Below the pieces are notes generated by a model. The model was not told the DNA's origin, searched no databases, and worked only from the letters and a program-made list of their open reading frames with translations. Positions 14,290 to 23,256 of a stretch of DNA of 55,571 nucleotides are shown piece after piece. The stretch lies in assembly GCA_001723765.1 (NCBI GenBank), contig MAYW01000010.1:1-55571 (forward strand). Reading direction: 5' to 3'. A program made the translations under genes and the position numbers. How positions within the stretch are numbered: the first letter of the stretch is position 1; every line of letters starts with the position of its first letter. This DNA comes from Candidatus Scalindua rubra. Lineage in GTDB: Bacteria; Planctomycetota; Brocadiia; Brocadiales; Scalinduaceae.

Positions 14290-14797
14290 TAACCCCCCCC
14301 CTCCTATGACATTAATGTGGGTATTACGACGTCACTTTGCCAGAAGACATTGTTGAATTCTATTATAATATTTCTAATTGTCAAGAAAAAATTGGCAATG
14401 ACAGAATGGAAAAAAAAATGTTATGGCATTTATTTTTCTTGAAAAAATGTTAATTGTCAATATTTAGTTTTCGTCTATTTTCGTAATTCAAATATCACTA
14501 TAAGCTTACAACATTCCTGGTATCGGATGTCTGCCCTTGCCAGACGGCAGGCGGGGACAGGCAGGGATGTGATCATTTTCGGATATTACCTAAAGCTGCA
14601 ATAAAAGTGCCATAGAAGTAGTAATTAAAAAAACCTTAAAGAAATCTCTAAGTTGTTCTATACACATAAGATATAATATAAATGCTGAATTTAAAGATTT
14701 AAATAAAATTTTATAGCCAAGCTATTTTCCGACAAAATGTCATAACACATTTTAAACGAAAATATATAATGACATACTGTCAAAATTGAGCGATTTA

Positions 14798-15223
14798 TTA
14801 TTCATCACATTTTTTCATAATATCCTGAACCATCGATGAATCGCACTGTCTCTCTTCAATATCAAAAAATTCCATGACTCCCATAAAGATTCCATTTTGT
14901 TTGTAAGGCACTCCAAGTGAAGTCTTAACTACCAATTCTTTTGCAAGTTCTAATCTTGCATATTTCGATCCGTCTAAATTTTGAACATTATCCACCCATT
15001 CATAGTTTAGGTTTTGCCAAACTCTTCCTGGCAAGCCAACACCTTTTTGAAATGTATATTTTTGGCTTTCCGTTTGATATGTGCCAAGATCAGGATTTTT
15101 AAGGCAAAATTCCTGTCCCGCACAATCAAGTTTATCATCTGCCAGCATATAAAAATTTCCAAGCGGCCAACCATATTGAGAGCAAATACTTTCCATTGTT
15201 GATTTTAATTTAGAGCTATCCAC
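14798..15223 (-). CDS. GAF-domain protein
   Basis: This small (141-residue) single-domain protein has GAF-fold signatures: WPLGNFYMLADDKL near the N-terminus, the KGVGLPGRVWQNLNYEWVDN centre, and LGVPYKQNGIFMGVMEFFD at the end. Such stand-alone GAF proteins sense small molecules or redox state. The ligand is unknown, and several cysteines (CSQYGW, CAGQEFCL) are present. GTG 15223 is preceded by AGGAGG at 8 nt; the frame extends to a GTG at 15232, which lies within that ribosome-binding site. No neighbour is close enough to form an operon. Confidence 0.7.
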   Translation of the reverse strand: MDSSKLKSTMESICSQYGWPLGNFYMLADDKLDCAGQEFCLKNPDLGTYQTESQKYTFQKGVGLPGRVWQNLNYEWVDNVQNLDGSKYARLELAKELVVKTSLGVPYKQNGIFMGVMEFFDIEERQCDSSMVQDIMKKCDE

Positions 15224-15288
15224 TTTTTTCACCTCCTTTCTTTTTAAAAAATTATAATTTTCCTGGAAATGGCGATGTTAGGGCTTGC

Positions 15289-15417
15289 TAAAAAATAACT
15301 TCACGTTTTAAAGTCCTTATAGAGAGGGTAGCCGCAGGCTTCAGCCTGCGAAATAACGCAACCTAAAGGTTGCGGCTACCCGTATCATACATATCTAAAA
15401 TGTGAAGTTATTTTTTT
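15289..15417. repeat. MITE-like element with taaaaaataacttcac ends
   Basis: The left end taaaaaataacttcac and the right end gtgaagttattttttta are inverted. The inner part gggtagccgca ... tgcggctaccc (about 15327-15381) forms a long stem containing two smaller ones. It is non-coding. Confidence 0.6.
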
Positions 15418-15489
15418 ACAGCTACTTAATCTCCATTTACCATCTATTTTGATTGCAGTATTTCTTCCAATCCACAGTTTAATACATTA

Positions 15490-15524
15490 GCCCAGACCGC
15501 AGGGCAGATCGCACCAGGGCAGGC
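15490..15524 (-). repeat. REP core copy B (inverted)
   Basis: Reverse complement of the core at 1971-2010 with one difference (gcagatcgcaccagggcagg on the plus strand). Confidence 0.75.
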
Positions 15525-15582
15525 TTTCCCTTAATATATAAAGAATTGCTAAATTATAAAGCTATTTGATTTTGGCCCAACA

Positions 15583-15617
15583 GGTCTCCGACTCGTAGAG
15601 TCTATGACTCAGAGAGG
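15583..15617. repeat. 35-bp imperfect palindrome, copy 2
   Basis: Second copy of the repeat at 10024-10058 (ggtctccgactcgtagagtc, then tatgactcagagagg). Confidence 0.6.
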
Positions 15618-15827
15618 TTGCTACTGGTTCAAAACTCAAAGGAACTCTTCATTATTCAACACCTTTGTTACTAAACAATTGAGCAATTTTTATTGCGAAT
15701 GATCGTAAGCCATTAAAATATATGTTCTTTTATAAATTTTATCTTTACCGTTTTAAATGAAGAATTCTGTCATTCCCGCAGTCTGTTGAGCGGGAATCTA
15801 GTCCTTCTGATTTCTGGATTCCCGTTT

Positions 15828-15903
15828 CCCCTGTTAGATAATGTAAATAATCGTAAATTGTACAATCAGCGCACATTAAATTAATATGATAAACGTAGTT
15901 GAC
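15828..15903 (-). repeat. partial copy of the ccctgttagat element
   Basis: The reverse complement of this 76-bp stretch aligns with 9888-9959 (gtcaactacgtttatc at one end, atctaacaggg at the other). The opposite terminal arm is missing. Confidence 0.6.
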
Positions 15904-15931
15904 CGCAGGATTATGCATATCGTCCCTCGTG

Positions 15932-16576
15932 TTATTTAAACTGGTCAGAACCATAATCGGTAATTATCTGCCCTTTCACGGCATCTATAAATTTCTTTAT
16001 CAATTTTCTGTCTTTTTTCCCGGGTTTACTTTCTACACCGGAGGAAACGTCTACTCCGTAAGGATTTGCGATTTTTATGGCATGCGAAACATTTAAATGT
16101 GTTAGACCTCCTGCTATTATTATGGGTTTGGAAGTCTTTACTTTTTTTATAATTCTCCAATCAAACGAGGTGCCTGTACCGCCCATTTGATTTTCTGAGT
16201 ATCCGTCAAGCAGGATAGCATTAGGTTTATATCTTTTTATTGGAGTGATATCCCTCTCAGTTCTTATTCGAAATGCCTTTATAGTTTTAAAATTTTTCAA
16301 TTTATTTAAAATACCTGGTCGTTCGTTTCCATGGAGTTGTATAACATCCAGACCGCAAAACCTGCAGGTTGCCTCGATGTTTTCAGCGTTTTCATTGACA
16401 AAGAGTCCAACAGCCGTAACGAATGGAGGTAGTTTTTGTACAATAGATCGAGCCTTTTCTTTGCTTACGTTTCGCACACTTTCTGCAAATACAAAACCAA
16501 TGGCATCTGCACCGTAATCAACAGCAATTTTTGCATCATTTAAATTTGTTATACCACAGATTTTTACCTTTGTCAT
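15932..16576 (-). CDS. trpF: phosphoribosylanthranilate isomerase
   Basis: This 214-residue (beta-alpha)8 barrel catalyses the Amadori rearrangement of N-(5'-phosphoribosyl)anthranilate in tryptophan synthesis. Signature segments are VKICGITNLNDAKIAVDYGA with the catalytic cysteine (C7) at the N-terminus, AIGFVFAESVRNVS, LFVNENAENI, and VIQLHGNE. LLDGYSENQMGGTG carries the catalytic aspartate, and the phosphate-binding IIAGGLTHLNV and GVDVSSGVE segments follow. Length is normal for the family. No other trp gene is adjacent. The start is ATG 16576. Confidence 0.93.
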   Translation of the reverse strand: MTKVKICGITNLNDAKIAVDYGADAIGFVFAESVRNVSKEKARSIVQKLPPFVTAVGLFVNENAENIEATCRFCGLDVIQLHGNERPGILNKLKNFKTIKAFRIRTERDITPIKRYKPNAILLDGYSENQMGGTGTSFDWRIIKKVKTSKPIIIAGGLTHLNVSHAIKIANPYGVDVSSGVESKPGKKDRKLIKKFIDAVKGQIITDYGSDQFK

Positions 16577-16789
16577 CGTTCAAACGATATCAAAATGTGT
16601 ACATCAAGTCAACTCGATTGCATAGGAATTTATATCAATGAATTATTTTAAGATTTGTCTTAGTTATTAAAAACTGGATATGTTAAAAGACATTTGTTAT
16701 AAATTAGTAGTAAAAGAAATTTCAATTCTGGACACAGAAGTCCGCAGATTGCGAGGGTTTTAAATATAAAGAACTAGGGGAAAAGTATT

Positions 16790-17311
16790 ATGAGGAAGTT
16801 TGGGAACTCGAAGGCAGTAGTCATAAGTTTTTATCTTTTTAAATCAGTATTACAACGATGCAAACAATCGTTTTTGATCTTTAATGTTATAATTATTACG
16901 TTTTTTGCTTTTTCTTGTGGAAAGGTTGAAAAACCTGAGGAAATAGTTGTTGAGGAAGAAGAAGTGATTTCAGAGATACCGTATGAAAGCGAAACAAAAT
17001 TTAAGATGCACATGAAGTCTCTTGATGATCTTGAAGATGCTTTGATAGATTCGGTTGATAGGCAGAATTGGGATGAAATAAGAAAATATGCAATGGAGCT
17101 GAAAAACACGTCTCCCGTTATCTTCACAGGTAAAAGGAAAGAGGAATTACCACAGGATTTTGTTATGATAGATACTATGTTTCACTTGCAAGCACTTGCT
17201 GTGGTAGAGGCGGCCCAATCCAGGGAAATGGTTAGACTAAATATTGAATATGAGAAATTACGGCAAACCTGTGACGACTGTCATGAAAAGTATAAAAAGA
17301 AGGAATTATGA
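16790..17311 (+). CDS. lipoprotein with C-terminal CxxCH haem motif (cytochrome c'-like)
   Basis: This 173-residue exported protein has a long basic N-terminus, then a hydrophobic segment ending FFAFSCGK that looks like a lipobox (Cys about residue 43). An acidic linker (EEIVVEEEEVISE) precedes a helical domain ending in CDDCHEKYKKKEL, a single CxxCH covalent haem-binding motif near the C-terminus. That position is typical of the four-helix cytochrome c' or b562-like fold. It would be an envelope-anchored monohaem cytochrome, but its redox partner is not visible here. The start at 16790 has GGGG about 8 nt upstream. The stop overlaps the next gene by 4 bp (ATGA). Confidence 0.7.
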   Translation: MRKFGNSKAVVISFYLFKSVLQRCKQSFLIFNVIIITFFAFSCGKVEKPEEIVVEEEEVISEIPYESETKFKMHMKSLDDLEDALIDSVDRQNWDEIRKYAMELKNTSPVIFTGKRKEELPQDFVMIDTMFHLQALAVVEAAQSREMVRLNIEYEKLRQTCDDCHEKYKKKEL

Positions 17312-17691
17312 AGATGAAGGAATCGATTAGATATCTTAACAATGTAAAAAAGATTTTAAAGAAAACTCCAGTAGAGGATAATACCTACACAGATATAAAA
17401 CCAGTTCAGGAGGCATGCGGAACAGCATATCTTGCAGTGCTCAAGGCTATTGATGAGTATCTACTAAATAGAGGAGTTAATGAAAAAGAACTTCCTCGAT
17501 CTGTTGACGGATATAGAAAAATGTTGAAGAAATACTTGTCAGTACGTAATGGCAAGCTGGCCAAAAACTTTGAAAGAATTTACAAAGAACTTCATATAGC
17601 TGGTTATTATAGAGGTCTTTTATTGGGCACTGATACGGTTAAGGATGCCGTGAAAGCTGCCAGGGTGTTTATCAATAAGGTGAACCAATAA
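17308..17691 (+). CDS. DUF5618-like helical protein
   Basis: This 127-residue, lysine-rich, all-helical protein resembles DUF5618 (small HEPN-like four-helix proteins) in having the opening RYLNNVKKILKKTPVEDNTY and an internal EACGTAYLAVLKAIDEYL helix. No catalytic motif is visible. It overlaps the cytochrome gene by 4 bp; a second ATG at 17314 has better spacing from AAGGA. It lies just before an MNT/HEPN pair and may belong to that module rather than to the cytochrome. Confidence 0.5.
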   Translation: MKMKESIRYLNNVKKILKKTPVEDNTYTDIKPVQEACGTAYLAVLKAIDEYLLNRGVNEKELPRSVDGYRKMLKKYLSVRNGKLAKNFERIYKELHIAGYYRGLLLGTDTVKDAVKAARVFINKVNQ

Positions 17692-17745
17692 AATCTATGG
17701 AATTTTTGAAGGTAAGATGTTTTTATCTTTTGAAGAGACAAAGAA

Positions 17746-18063
17746 ATGAAAAGAAGCGAACTTCTAAATGAAATAGAAAATATCAAAAAACAGCTTATTG
17801 AAAAGTATAAGCCAGAAAAGATAATTCTTTTTGGGTCATCTGTATGGGGCGATAATGAGATAAATGATATTGATTTTTTTATCATTAAACGGGATGTGCC
17901 TTACTACGGGGCTGAAAGGCTTATAGAATTGTATAAGCTGATAAAAGCAACTGCCGCTGTAGACTATATAGTTTATAAGCCGGAGGAAGCAGAGGAATGC
18001 CTCACACTTGGCGATCCTTTTGTGAAAAAAATCTATTCTAAGGGGAAAGTTCTTTATGGCTGA
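17746..18063 (+). CDS. MNT-type nucleotidyltransferase (antitoxin of MNT/HEPN pair)
   Basis: This 105-residue minimal nucleotidyltransferase has LFGSSVWGDNEINDIDFFII, the GS-x-G-x-DxD active-site signature of the Pol-beta superfamily. Such proteins pair with HEPN proteins. In known systems the MNT partner AMPylates or otherwise neutralises the HEPN RNase. It overlaps the following HEPN gene by 8 bp, supporting translational coupling. Confidence 0.8.
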   Translation: MKRSELLNEIENIKKQLIEKYKPEKIILFGSSVWGDNEINDIDFFIIKRDVPYYGAERLIELYKLIKATAAVDYIVYKPEEAEECLTLGDPFVKKIYSKGKVLYG

Positions 18064-18469
18064 CCCTAAAATAGTTAATAAATGGATAAAAAAGGCTGAT
18101 GAGGATTTTAATTTTGCAGATTCCAATCTTAAAGAGGAAAGTAGTTTTTATGCTCAAATATGTTTCCATTTCCATCAGGCTGCCGAGAAATACCTTAAGG
18201 CTTTTATTGTTGCATTTGATCTGGAATTTGAAAAGATTCACAACTTGATTAGTTTACTTGAAATATGCTCTGAGAAGGATAAATCATTGTTGTCGCTTTC
18301 TGATGATTGCGAATACCTTAACACAGCATATATTGATACCAGATATCCTGTTCATTGGCCCACACACTATACAAAAGAGGATGCACTGAAAGCTAAAAAG
18401 TCAGCAGAAAACATCTCCTCCACAATAAAAAGGTTCTTGAGTGAGAATAATATGCAAAATCATGTATGA
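18056..18469 (+). CDS. HEPN-domain protein (toxin-side partner)
   Basis: This 137-residue helical HEPN protein has an opening ADEDFNFADSNL helix and the FHFHQAAEKYLKAFIVAF helix typical of the family, with the HNLISLLEIC helix after it. The canonical RX4-6H RNase motif is not obvious; the nearest is RYPVH with only three intervening residues. Activity may be weak or of another kind. It starts after AAGGGG inside the MNT gene. It is probably a toxin-antitoxin or defence module. Confidence 0.75.
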   Translation: MADPKIVNKWIKKADEDFNFADSNLKEESSFYAQICFHFHQAAEKYLKAFIVAFDLEFEKIHNLISLLEICSEKDKSLLSLSDDCEYLNTAYIDTRYPVHWPTHYTKEDALKAKKSAENISSTIKRFLSENNMQNHV

Positions 18470-18838
18470 TGTTTACCAGATTAGATATCAACCTACTAAT
18501 GTTGGTTTTGTTAATGGATTAGGCTTGCCCACCTTCCACTACATTCAAAGGGAAATATACCTCTATCAAAAGTATTATGTTGCGAAATTTTAAATCTGTT
18601 AACCAAGGTGTCACGATTATATTCTTCATTTGAATCAAAACGGAGTTCTAAATCGTATCCCATCGTACTTATTGATTTTGGGTGTCTTATATACTGTTAT
18701 TATAATTTTCAATTATGCGTAATCCTCACCCTTTTTTAACGGTCGCTGGTCGCTGTTGTACCTATTATTATTTCCTAGATTTTGTTTCCACATTTTGAAC
18801 AAGAAATTAATTTCTGATTGTTCATGCACTTTACCAGA
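18470..18838. other. 369-bp spacer without recognised features
   Basis: AT-rich convergent spacer between the HEPN gene and the aldolase gene. I see no gene, strong hairpin or repeat family in it. Confidence 0.4.
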
Positions 18839-20221
18839 CTAAATAACTGACACGGGTGGTTTTTGGGTTATTTTTAATGGTTTTATTGTCTTATCTACAA
18901 TATCTTTAGTATTAACCACATTTAGCTTTTTAAATAGGAATACAAACTTGTCTTCGAGTTTTGCATTAATATTGTCCTTGATGCTACTTGACAGATTCCA
19001 CATCTTTTCTTTAAATGGGCCAAAGCCCTTTTTCCTTGTCTTATATATAAATTGTTCTTCTGTCTGCCCTTCCTTTCTTTCGTCTGCACAATTACTTTTT
19101 AAGTAATCATATATTTCATCTTTTAAATCTTTAGGGAATTGTTCGTTTTCATAAATCATATTCTGGAATTCTGTAGCCAGGTGGACTTCTGCAGTTCCGG
19201 TTTGTGGGAATTTATCAAATGCGTCTCCTGGTAATGTAGACGCGCCATGCTGTACTGCACCACTTAGTCCATACTCATCCCTTGCAACTTTTGAGAGCCT
19301 TTCCAGGGTATCAAAGTCCAGCTTTACTTTTGCAACACTTCCGTCCGGGAGTGGCACACCACCGTGTGTAGTGCCTGTCTGTATACTTATTTTGCTAATA
19401 CCTTTCTTATCGTTAATAGCTTTTAGATAATTATCCATATACACTCTTAATTCTTCCTCAGTACTATTCTTTCCTCCAACCTCTCCTATTTCTCCACCAA
19501 TTGAAACCGTAATACCTTCAGGTTGATTTTCACGAATGAAGGATGTAAGTTTTGCTGCTAGTTCGAAATTAAGTCTCTGCTGTTCTACTATGTCTTGTTT
19601 GCTTAAATCGACTAAAGTAGAGGTGTCTATATCTATATTGTAAAAGTCTGCTTCCAATGCCTCTTTTATTAAATCCCTCACTGTGTTGAATTCTTTTTCA
19701 GGGTCTTTTGTATATTTCTTCGCGTTTATCTGAAAATGATCACCCTGGATGAAAATCGGCCCTTTAAATCCTTCTCTAATAGCAGCAGCATGTACTACCG
19801 CTGTATATTCTGAGGGTCTTTGTTCTGTATATCCTATTTCAGACTTTGCTATCTCAAAGATGAATGCTCCTACATTATTCTTTATTGCAGCTCTGATAAT
19901 TGCCCTCGCTACGTCATAGGTTAAACCTCTAATATTAATTGCAGGCACCGTAAATCCACTGTACTCACCCTTCCCCATACTTTCATACAGACCTTGTATA
20001 GAAGCAGGAACTATACCTAGAGCACAACCACTTTGTCTTATTATCCACCTTGAAATATCTTTTAAATCTCTTTTCTCATTAAAGACTGCATTACGCACTA
20101 AACGATCCAGCTTCTCATTCCGATAAAGATATTCATTTACTATATTTATCTTACCTCCTAAAAGAATTTCCATTGTATCCTTAACATAATCTCTTATTTC
20201 TGAAATTTCATTGTACATCAT
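18839..20221 (-). CDS. class II fructose-bisphosphate aldolase
   Basis: This 460-residue metal-dependent aldolase of the class II family interconverts fructose-1,6-bisphosphate with DHAP and glyceraldehyde-3-phosphate. Visible are VPAINIRGLTYDVARAIIRA and IFIQGDHFQIN with the metal-binding histidine. NIDIDTSTLVDLS, VSIGGEIGEVGG and IQTGTTHGGVPLPDG complete the metal-site and substrate loops, and GAVQHGASTLPGDAF follows. It is longer than the usual 290-360 residues, with an N-terminal helical extension of about 90 residues and a C-terminal tail. The start at 20221 has AGGAG 8 nt upstream; a second ATG lies directly after it. FBPase follows upstream on the same strand, suggesting a gluconeogenic pair. 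Confidence 0.85.
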   Translation of the reverse strand: MMYNEISEIRDYVKDTMEILLGGKINIVNEYLYRNEKLDRLVRNAVFNEKRDLKDISRWIIRQSGCALGIVPASIQGLYESMGKGEYSGFTVPAINIRGLTYDVARAIIRAAIKNNVGAFIFEIAKSEIGYTEQRPSEYTAVVHAAAIREGFKGPIFIQGDHFQINAKKYTKDPEKEFNTVRDLIKEALEADFYNIDIDTSTLVDLSKQDIVEQQRLNFELAAKLTSFIRENQPEGITVSIGGEIGEVGGKNSTEEELRVYMDNYLKAINDKKGISKISIQTGTTHGGVPLPDGSVAKVKLDFDTLERLSKVARDEYGLSGAVQHGASTLPGDAFDKFPQTGTAEVHLATEFQNMIYENEQFPKDLKDEIYDYLKSNCADERKEGQTEEQFIYKTRKKGFGPFKEKMWNLSSSIKDNINAKLEDKFVFLFKKLNVVNTKDIVDKTIKPLKITQKPPVSVI

Positions 20222-20341
20222 TGACCATTCTCCTTTTATAATAGAAGTAAATTACAAAAGATTTTATCATTAATAGATTTGAGCGTTTACTATAGTTGCA
20301 AATTAAATGATAAAATTCAAAATGACTTCACCGCAATTACG

Positions 20342-20483
20342 GGGAGCATTCCCAAATTGTTGCAATACACCTATATTGGTGGGGAATATGGAGTGCATCG
20401 ACCGTGTCGATGCAGGCAGTGACACGGTCACTGCACTCCAAAAAACCCAAAACAACCCCGTGCAACAATTTGGGAATGCTCCC
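20342..20483. repeat. 142-bp MITE-like element with 23-bp perfect TIRs
   Basis: gggagcattcccaaattgtt plus gca (20342-20364) is the exact reverse complement of 20461-20483. A second inverted pair inside (ggagtgcatcgaccgtgtc / gacacggtcactgcactcc) makes the whole unit a two-level hairpin. It is non-coding and sits between the aldolase and FBPase genes. Confidence 0.8.
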
Positions 20484-20510
20484 GCCATTACATTACTAGA
20501 TAATTATATA

Positions 20511-21527
20511 TTAGCTTGTGTAATCAGCAACAAATTTTTGATAAGTAAGCACGTCTTCCTTACTTCCTATAATCAAAGGTACTTTTTGATGGAGTTCGGT
20601 TGGTTGTATATCCATTATGTCTTCTTTGCCATTAGTTGCCATTCCACCAGCTTGTTCTACTATAAATGCTAGTGGGGATGCCTCATATAGTAAGCGTAGT
20701 TTACCTTTAGGTTTCTTTGGGTCTTTATAATCGGCTGGATATAAAAATATACCACCGTAAAGTAAATTTCTGTGGAAATCAGCTACAAGCGAACCTATAT
20801 AACGCAAAGAATATGGCCTGCCTGATGCAGAATCTTTTTCTTTGAGATGGCTAATGTATTTCTTTGTTCCTTCATCCCAGAATTTAGCATTTCCTTCATT
20901 AGCGCTATAAATTTTTCCTTTTGTTGGAATCTTTATGTCCTCATGCGATAGTAGAAATTCTCCTACACTTGGGTCCAACGTAAAACCGTTTACGCCCTGA
21001 CCGGTTGTGTAGACCAACACAGTACTGGAACCATATATTATGTAACCTGCTCCTACCTGATCACATCCCTTTTGAAGACAATCTTCGAGAGTGCCGTTTT
21101 CCCCTTCTGTTTTTTTCCGATGTATGGAAAATATTGTTCCAATGCTGACATTCGCATCAATGTTGGATGAACCATCAAGCGGGTCGAAAAGTAGCACATA
21201 TTTACCCTTAGGAAATTTATCTGGAATAGGAATGATTTCATCATTCTCTTCTGAGGCCATTATGCAAAGATGTCCCCCATGACTCATGGCATTATATAAT
21301 TTATCATTGGCATACTCGTCCAACTTCTTTACTTCATCACCATGAATGTTCTCTTCACCGGTAAGACCCAGTATGTCAACAAGGCCAGCTTTATTAACTT
21401 CTCTTGATATGACTTTTGCTGCATATATTAAGTCCATTAATAATCCTGTAAGACTACCTGTTGCTTGAGGAAATTGTCGTTCTTGTTCGACAATATGTCT
21501 TTGCACGCTCATTCCCTTTTTTTCCAT
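20511..21527 (-). CDS. fbp: fructose-1,6-bisphosphatase class I
   Basis: This 338-residue class I FBPase removes the 1-phosphate of fructose-1,6-bisphosphate in gluconeogenesis or the Calvin cycle. The metal site [20 protein letters not shown] is complete. [49 protein letters not shown] and [18 protein letters not shown] are family blocks. ATG 21527 is preferred because AGGAG lies 8 nt upstream; the longer frame from 21548 starts inside that site. It is followed on the same strand by the aldolase, with an inverted-repeat element between. Confidence 0.93.
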   Translation of the reverse strand: MEKKGMSVQRHIVEQERQFPQATGSLTGLLMDLIYAAKVISREVNKAGLVDILGLTGEENIHGDEVKKLDEYANDKLYNAMSHGGHLCIMASEENDEIIPIPDKFPKGKYVLLFDPLDGSSNIDANVSIGTIFSIHRKKTEGENGTLEDCLQKGCDQVGAGYIIYGSSTVLVYTTGQGVNGFTLDPSVGEFLLSHEDIKIPTKGKIYSANEGNAKFWDEGTKKYISHLKEKDSASGRPYSLRYIGSLVADFHRNLLYGGIFLYPADYKDPKKPKGKLRLLYEASPLAFIVEQAGGMATNGKEDIMDIQPTELHQKVPLIIGSKEDVLTYQKFVADYTS

Positions 21528-21571
21528 AGAAAATTCTCCTAAAAGCAAATTTACTTTTATAATATCTCAGC

Positions 21572-21729
21572 AGTGTCCGGTTAGGTTTTTGCATGCGCTG
21601 CTTTTGTCATACCCGAATGCTTTTATCGGGTATCTAAGAGGCTCGTTCATCCTAGATTCCCGCTAAAAAAATGCGGGAATGACAGCTTTGGGGCAATAAA
21701 TAAAACACGCAAAAACCTAACCGGACACT
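21572..21729. repeat. 158-bp MITE-like element with 21-bp perfect TIRs
   Basis: agtgtccggttaggtttttg plus c (21572-21592) is the exact reverse complement of 21709-21729. The interior contains cccgaatgcttttatcggg and a cccgctaaaaaaatgcggg hairpin. No target duplication is evident. It lies between fbp and the DUF116 gene and encodes nothing. Confidence 0.8.
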
Positions 21730-21775
21730 ACTGATAATATCTACGTATTAAAATAAGGGTATGTATGGTTGAGTA

Positions 21776-22258
21776 CTATGGCAAAGGTTTTGGTATTTGA
21801 AGATCCTTTTTGTGGTGCCTAATAAACCATTTTACAGCCTTTAGTACTTCATCGATATATACATCTGTATCGACACAGTAACCATGAGGTCTTAGATTCG
21901 GGATTGCGAATACGGCTTTTGGCATGGCCGCCATTAAGCCTGTGCGTAATTCTTTTTCACAGGCAATGGCCACAACTCCCCGAACTTCTTCAGCCATTAC
22001 TTTTTGAAGAGCAATTCTACCACCACTGGCCACAGCTATACTTATACCATGTTCTTCTGACAATTCCAGTAAGTCTTTTACCTTGCAATTCCCGCAACGT
22101 TTGCACTCATTGAGGTCATGTTTGATATTTTGTTTGCACTTTGAATTTTGTATGCAGTGTGGAAAAAGGAGTAATAAACCCTCTGGTGGGCATTTCTTCT
22201 TCCTTAATTTGGTCATCAAATTGTTAAGCGAAACAAACTGTTTGTCTATAACTTCCAT
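21776..22258 (-). CDS. DUF116 family protein
   Basis: This 160-residue cysteine-rich protein of unknown function has LFPHCIQNSKCKQNI and NECKRCGNCKVKDLLEL near the N-terminus, giving five clustered cysteines that could bind an Fe-S cluster. The family core follows as SIAVASGGRIALQKV, GVVAIACEKELRTGL and IPNLRPHGYCVDTDV. It lies 47 bp downstream of fmt on the same strand, so the two are probably co-transcribed. Confidence 0.8.
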   Translation of the reverse strand: MEVIDKQFVSLNNLMTKLRKKKCPPEGLLLLFPHCIQNSKCKQNIKHDLNECKRCGNCKVKDLLELSEEHGISIAVASGGRIALQKVMAEEVRGVVAIACEKELRTGLMAAMPKAVFAIPNLRPHGYCVDTDVYIDEVLKAVKWFIRHHKKDLQIPKPLP

Positions 22259-22305
22259 TTTATGAATTTCTCCCTTGTTCGAAGGCCTTTTCCATATTTT
22301 GTATT

Positions 22306-23256
22306 TTATTGAAATAGATAATTAACTTTAAGATCGTGCCCTCTTGAAAATGCAGCAGCACTCATCATTCGTTTGCCTTCGGGTTTGACCTCTTTGATCC
22401 ATATACAACCATTCTTCGTAGCGGCCTTAATACCACGGCCAGAAACATCCATGATAGTGCCAGGTATATTATTTGTTTCAATATTAGGAGTTGCTTCCTG
22501 TTCAGTTTTCAAAATTATGATTCTTTCCTTTGAATTATTTTTGATTAAAGTGGTATAGGCAGAAGGCCAGGGATTCATACCTCTTACGAAATCATGTATC
22601 TTTTTTTCACTTTGATTCCAATTAATGAGACCATTTCCCTTTTTGATTTTTGGTGCAAATGTAGCAGAACTTTCATCTTGTGGTGTATATTTTGCATTTC
22701 CGGTTTCTATTTGTACTAAGCTATCTAATAAAGTTTCTGCTCCAGGTATACTCAATCTATCTTCCAGTTCACCAGCTGTTTCCTCAGGGTCTATTGTTAA
22801 TGATTTTTGCATGACAATATCACCAGCATCCATTTTTTCACACATAATGATAGAGGTTATTCCTGTTTGATTCTCTCCATTAATAATTGTCCAATTAATG
22901 GGCGCAGCTCCTCGATATTTAGGTAATAGTGAAGCATGAATATTAATGCATTTATATCTTGGCAAATTCAATATCTCAGATGAAAGCTTTTGGCCAAACG
23001 CAACAACTACTATAATATCAGGATTTAATTCTTTAAGTTTTTCCGTTACCAGTTTGTCATTTACATTTTCAGGTTGGATTACGTGAAGTCCTAAATCTAA
23101 GGCTGCATTTTTGATAGGTGGTGCGCAAGGCTGTCCCTTTCGTCCTTTAGGCTTATCCGTCTGTGTAATAACGGTTACTATATTGTGTTTTGATTCATTT
23201 AAGCATTTTAAACTAGGAACCGCAAATTCCGGCGTACCCATAAAAGCGACATTCAT
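22306..23256 (-). CDS. fmt: methionyl-tRNA formyltransferase
   Basis: This 316-residue enzyme transfers a formyl group from 10-formyl-THF to initiator Met-tRNA. The N-terminal catalytic Rossmann domain shows MNVAFMGTPEFAVPSLKCL, INIHASLLPKYRGAAPINW and GITSIIMCEKMDAGDIV, including the catalytic Asn-His-Asp set. The C-terminal OB-like domain has FVRGMNPWPSAYTTL. Length is normal. No def gene is adjacent; DUF116 follows. Confidence 0.95.
   Translation of the reverse strand: MNVAFMGTPEFAVPSLKCLNESKHNIVTVITQTDKPKGRKGQPCAPPIKNAALDLGLHVIQPENVNDKLVTEKLKELNPDIIVVVAFGQKLSSEILNLPRYKCINIHASLLPKYRGAAPINWTIINGENQTGITSIIMCEKMDAGDIVMQKSLTIDPEETAGELEDRLSIPGAETLLDSLVQIETGNAKYTPQDESSATFAPKIKKGNGLINWNQSEKKIHDFVRGMNPWPSAYTTLIKNNSKERIIILKTEQEATPNIETNNIPGTIMDVSGRGIKAATKNGCIWIKEVKPEGKRMMSAAAFSRGHDLKVNYLFQ

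Larger units (their letters stand above)
13882..14797. other. 916-bp spacer with one strong hairpin and no convincing gene
   Basis: No gene of known family is seen. A 66-codon minus-strand frame (14089-14289) has a G-rich upstream stretch but no recognisable content. A branched hairpin sits at 14004-14067. A REP-like stretch (cagacggcaggcggggacag) lies near 14543. The rest is AT-rich with several long A/T runs. Confidence 0.5.
15224..15931. other. 708-bp repeat-filled spacer
   Basis: No gene is visible. It contains an inverted-repeat element (15289-15417), a REP core copy (15490-15524), a 35-bp palindrome copy (15583-15617), a cgggaatctagtccttctg-type repeat (15755-15825), and a copy of the ccctgttagat element (15828-15903). 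The dense packing of different repeat families in one spacer is notable. Confidence 0.6.
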
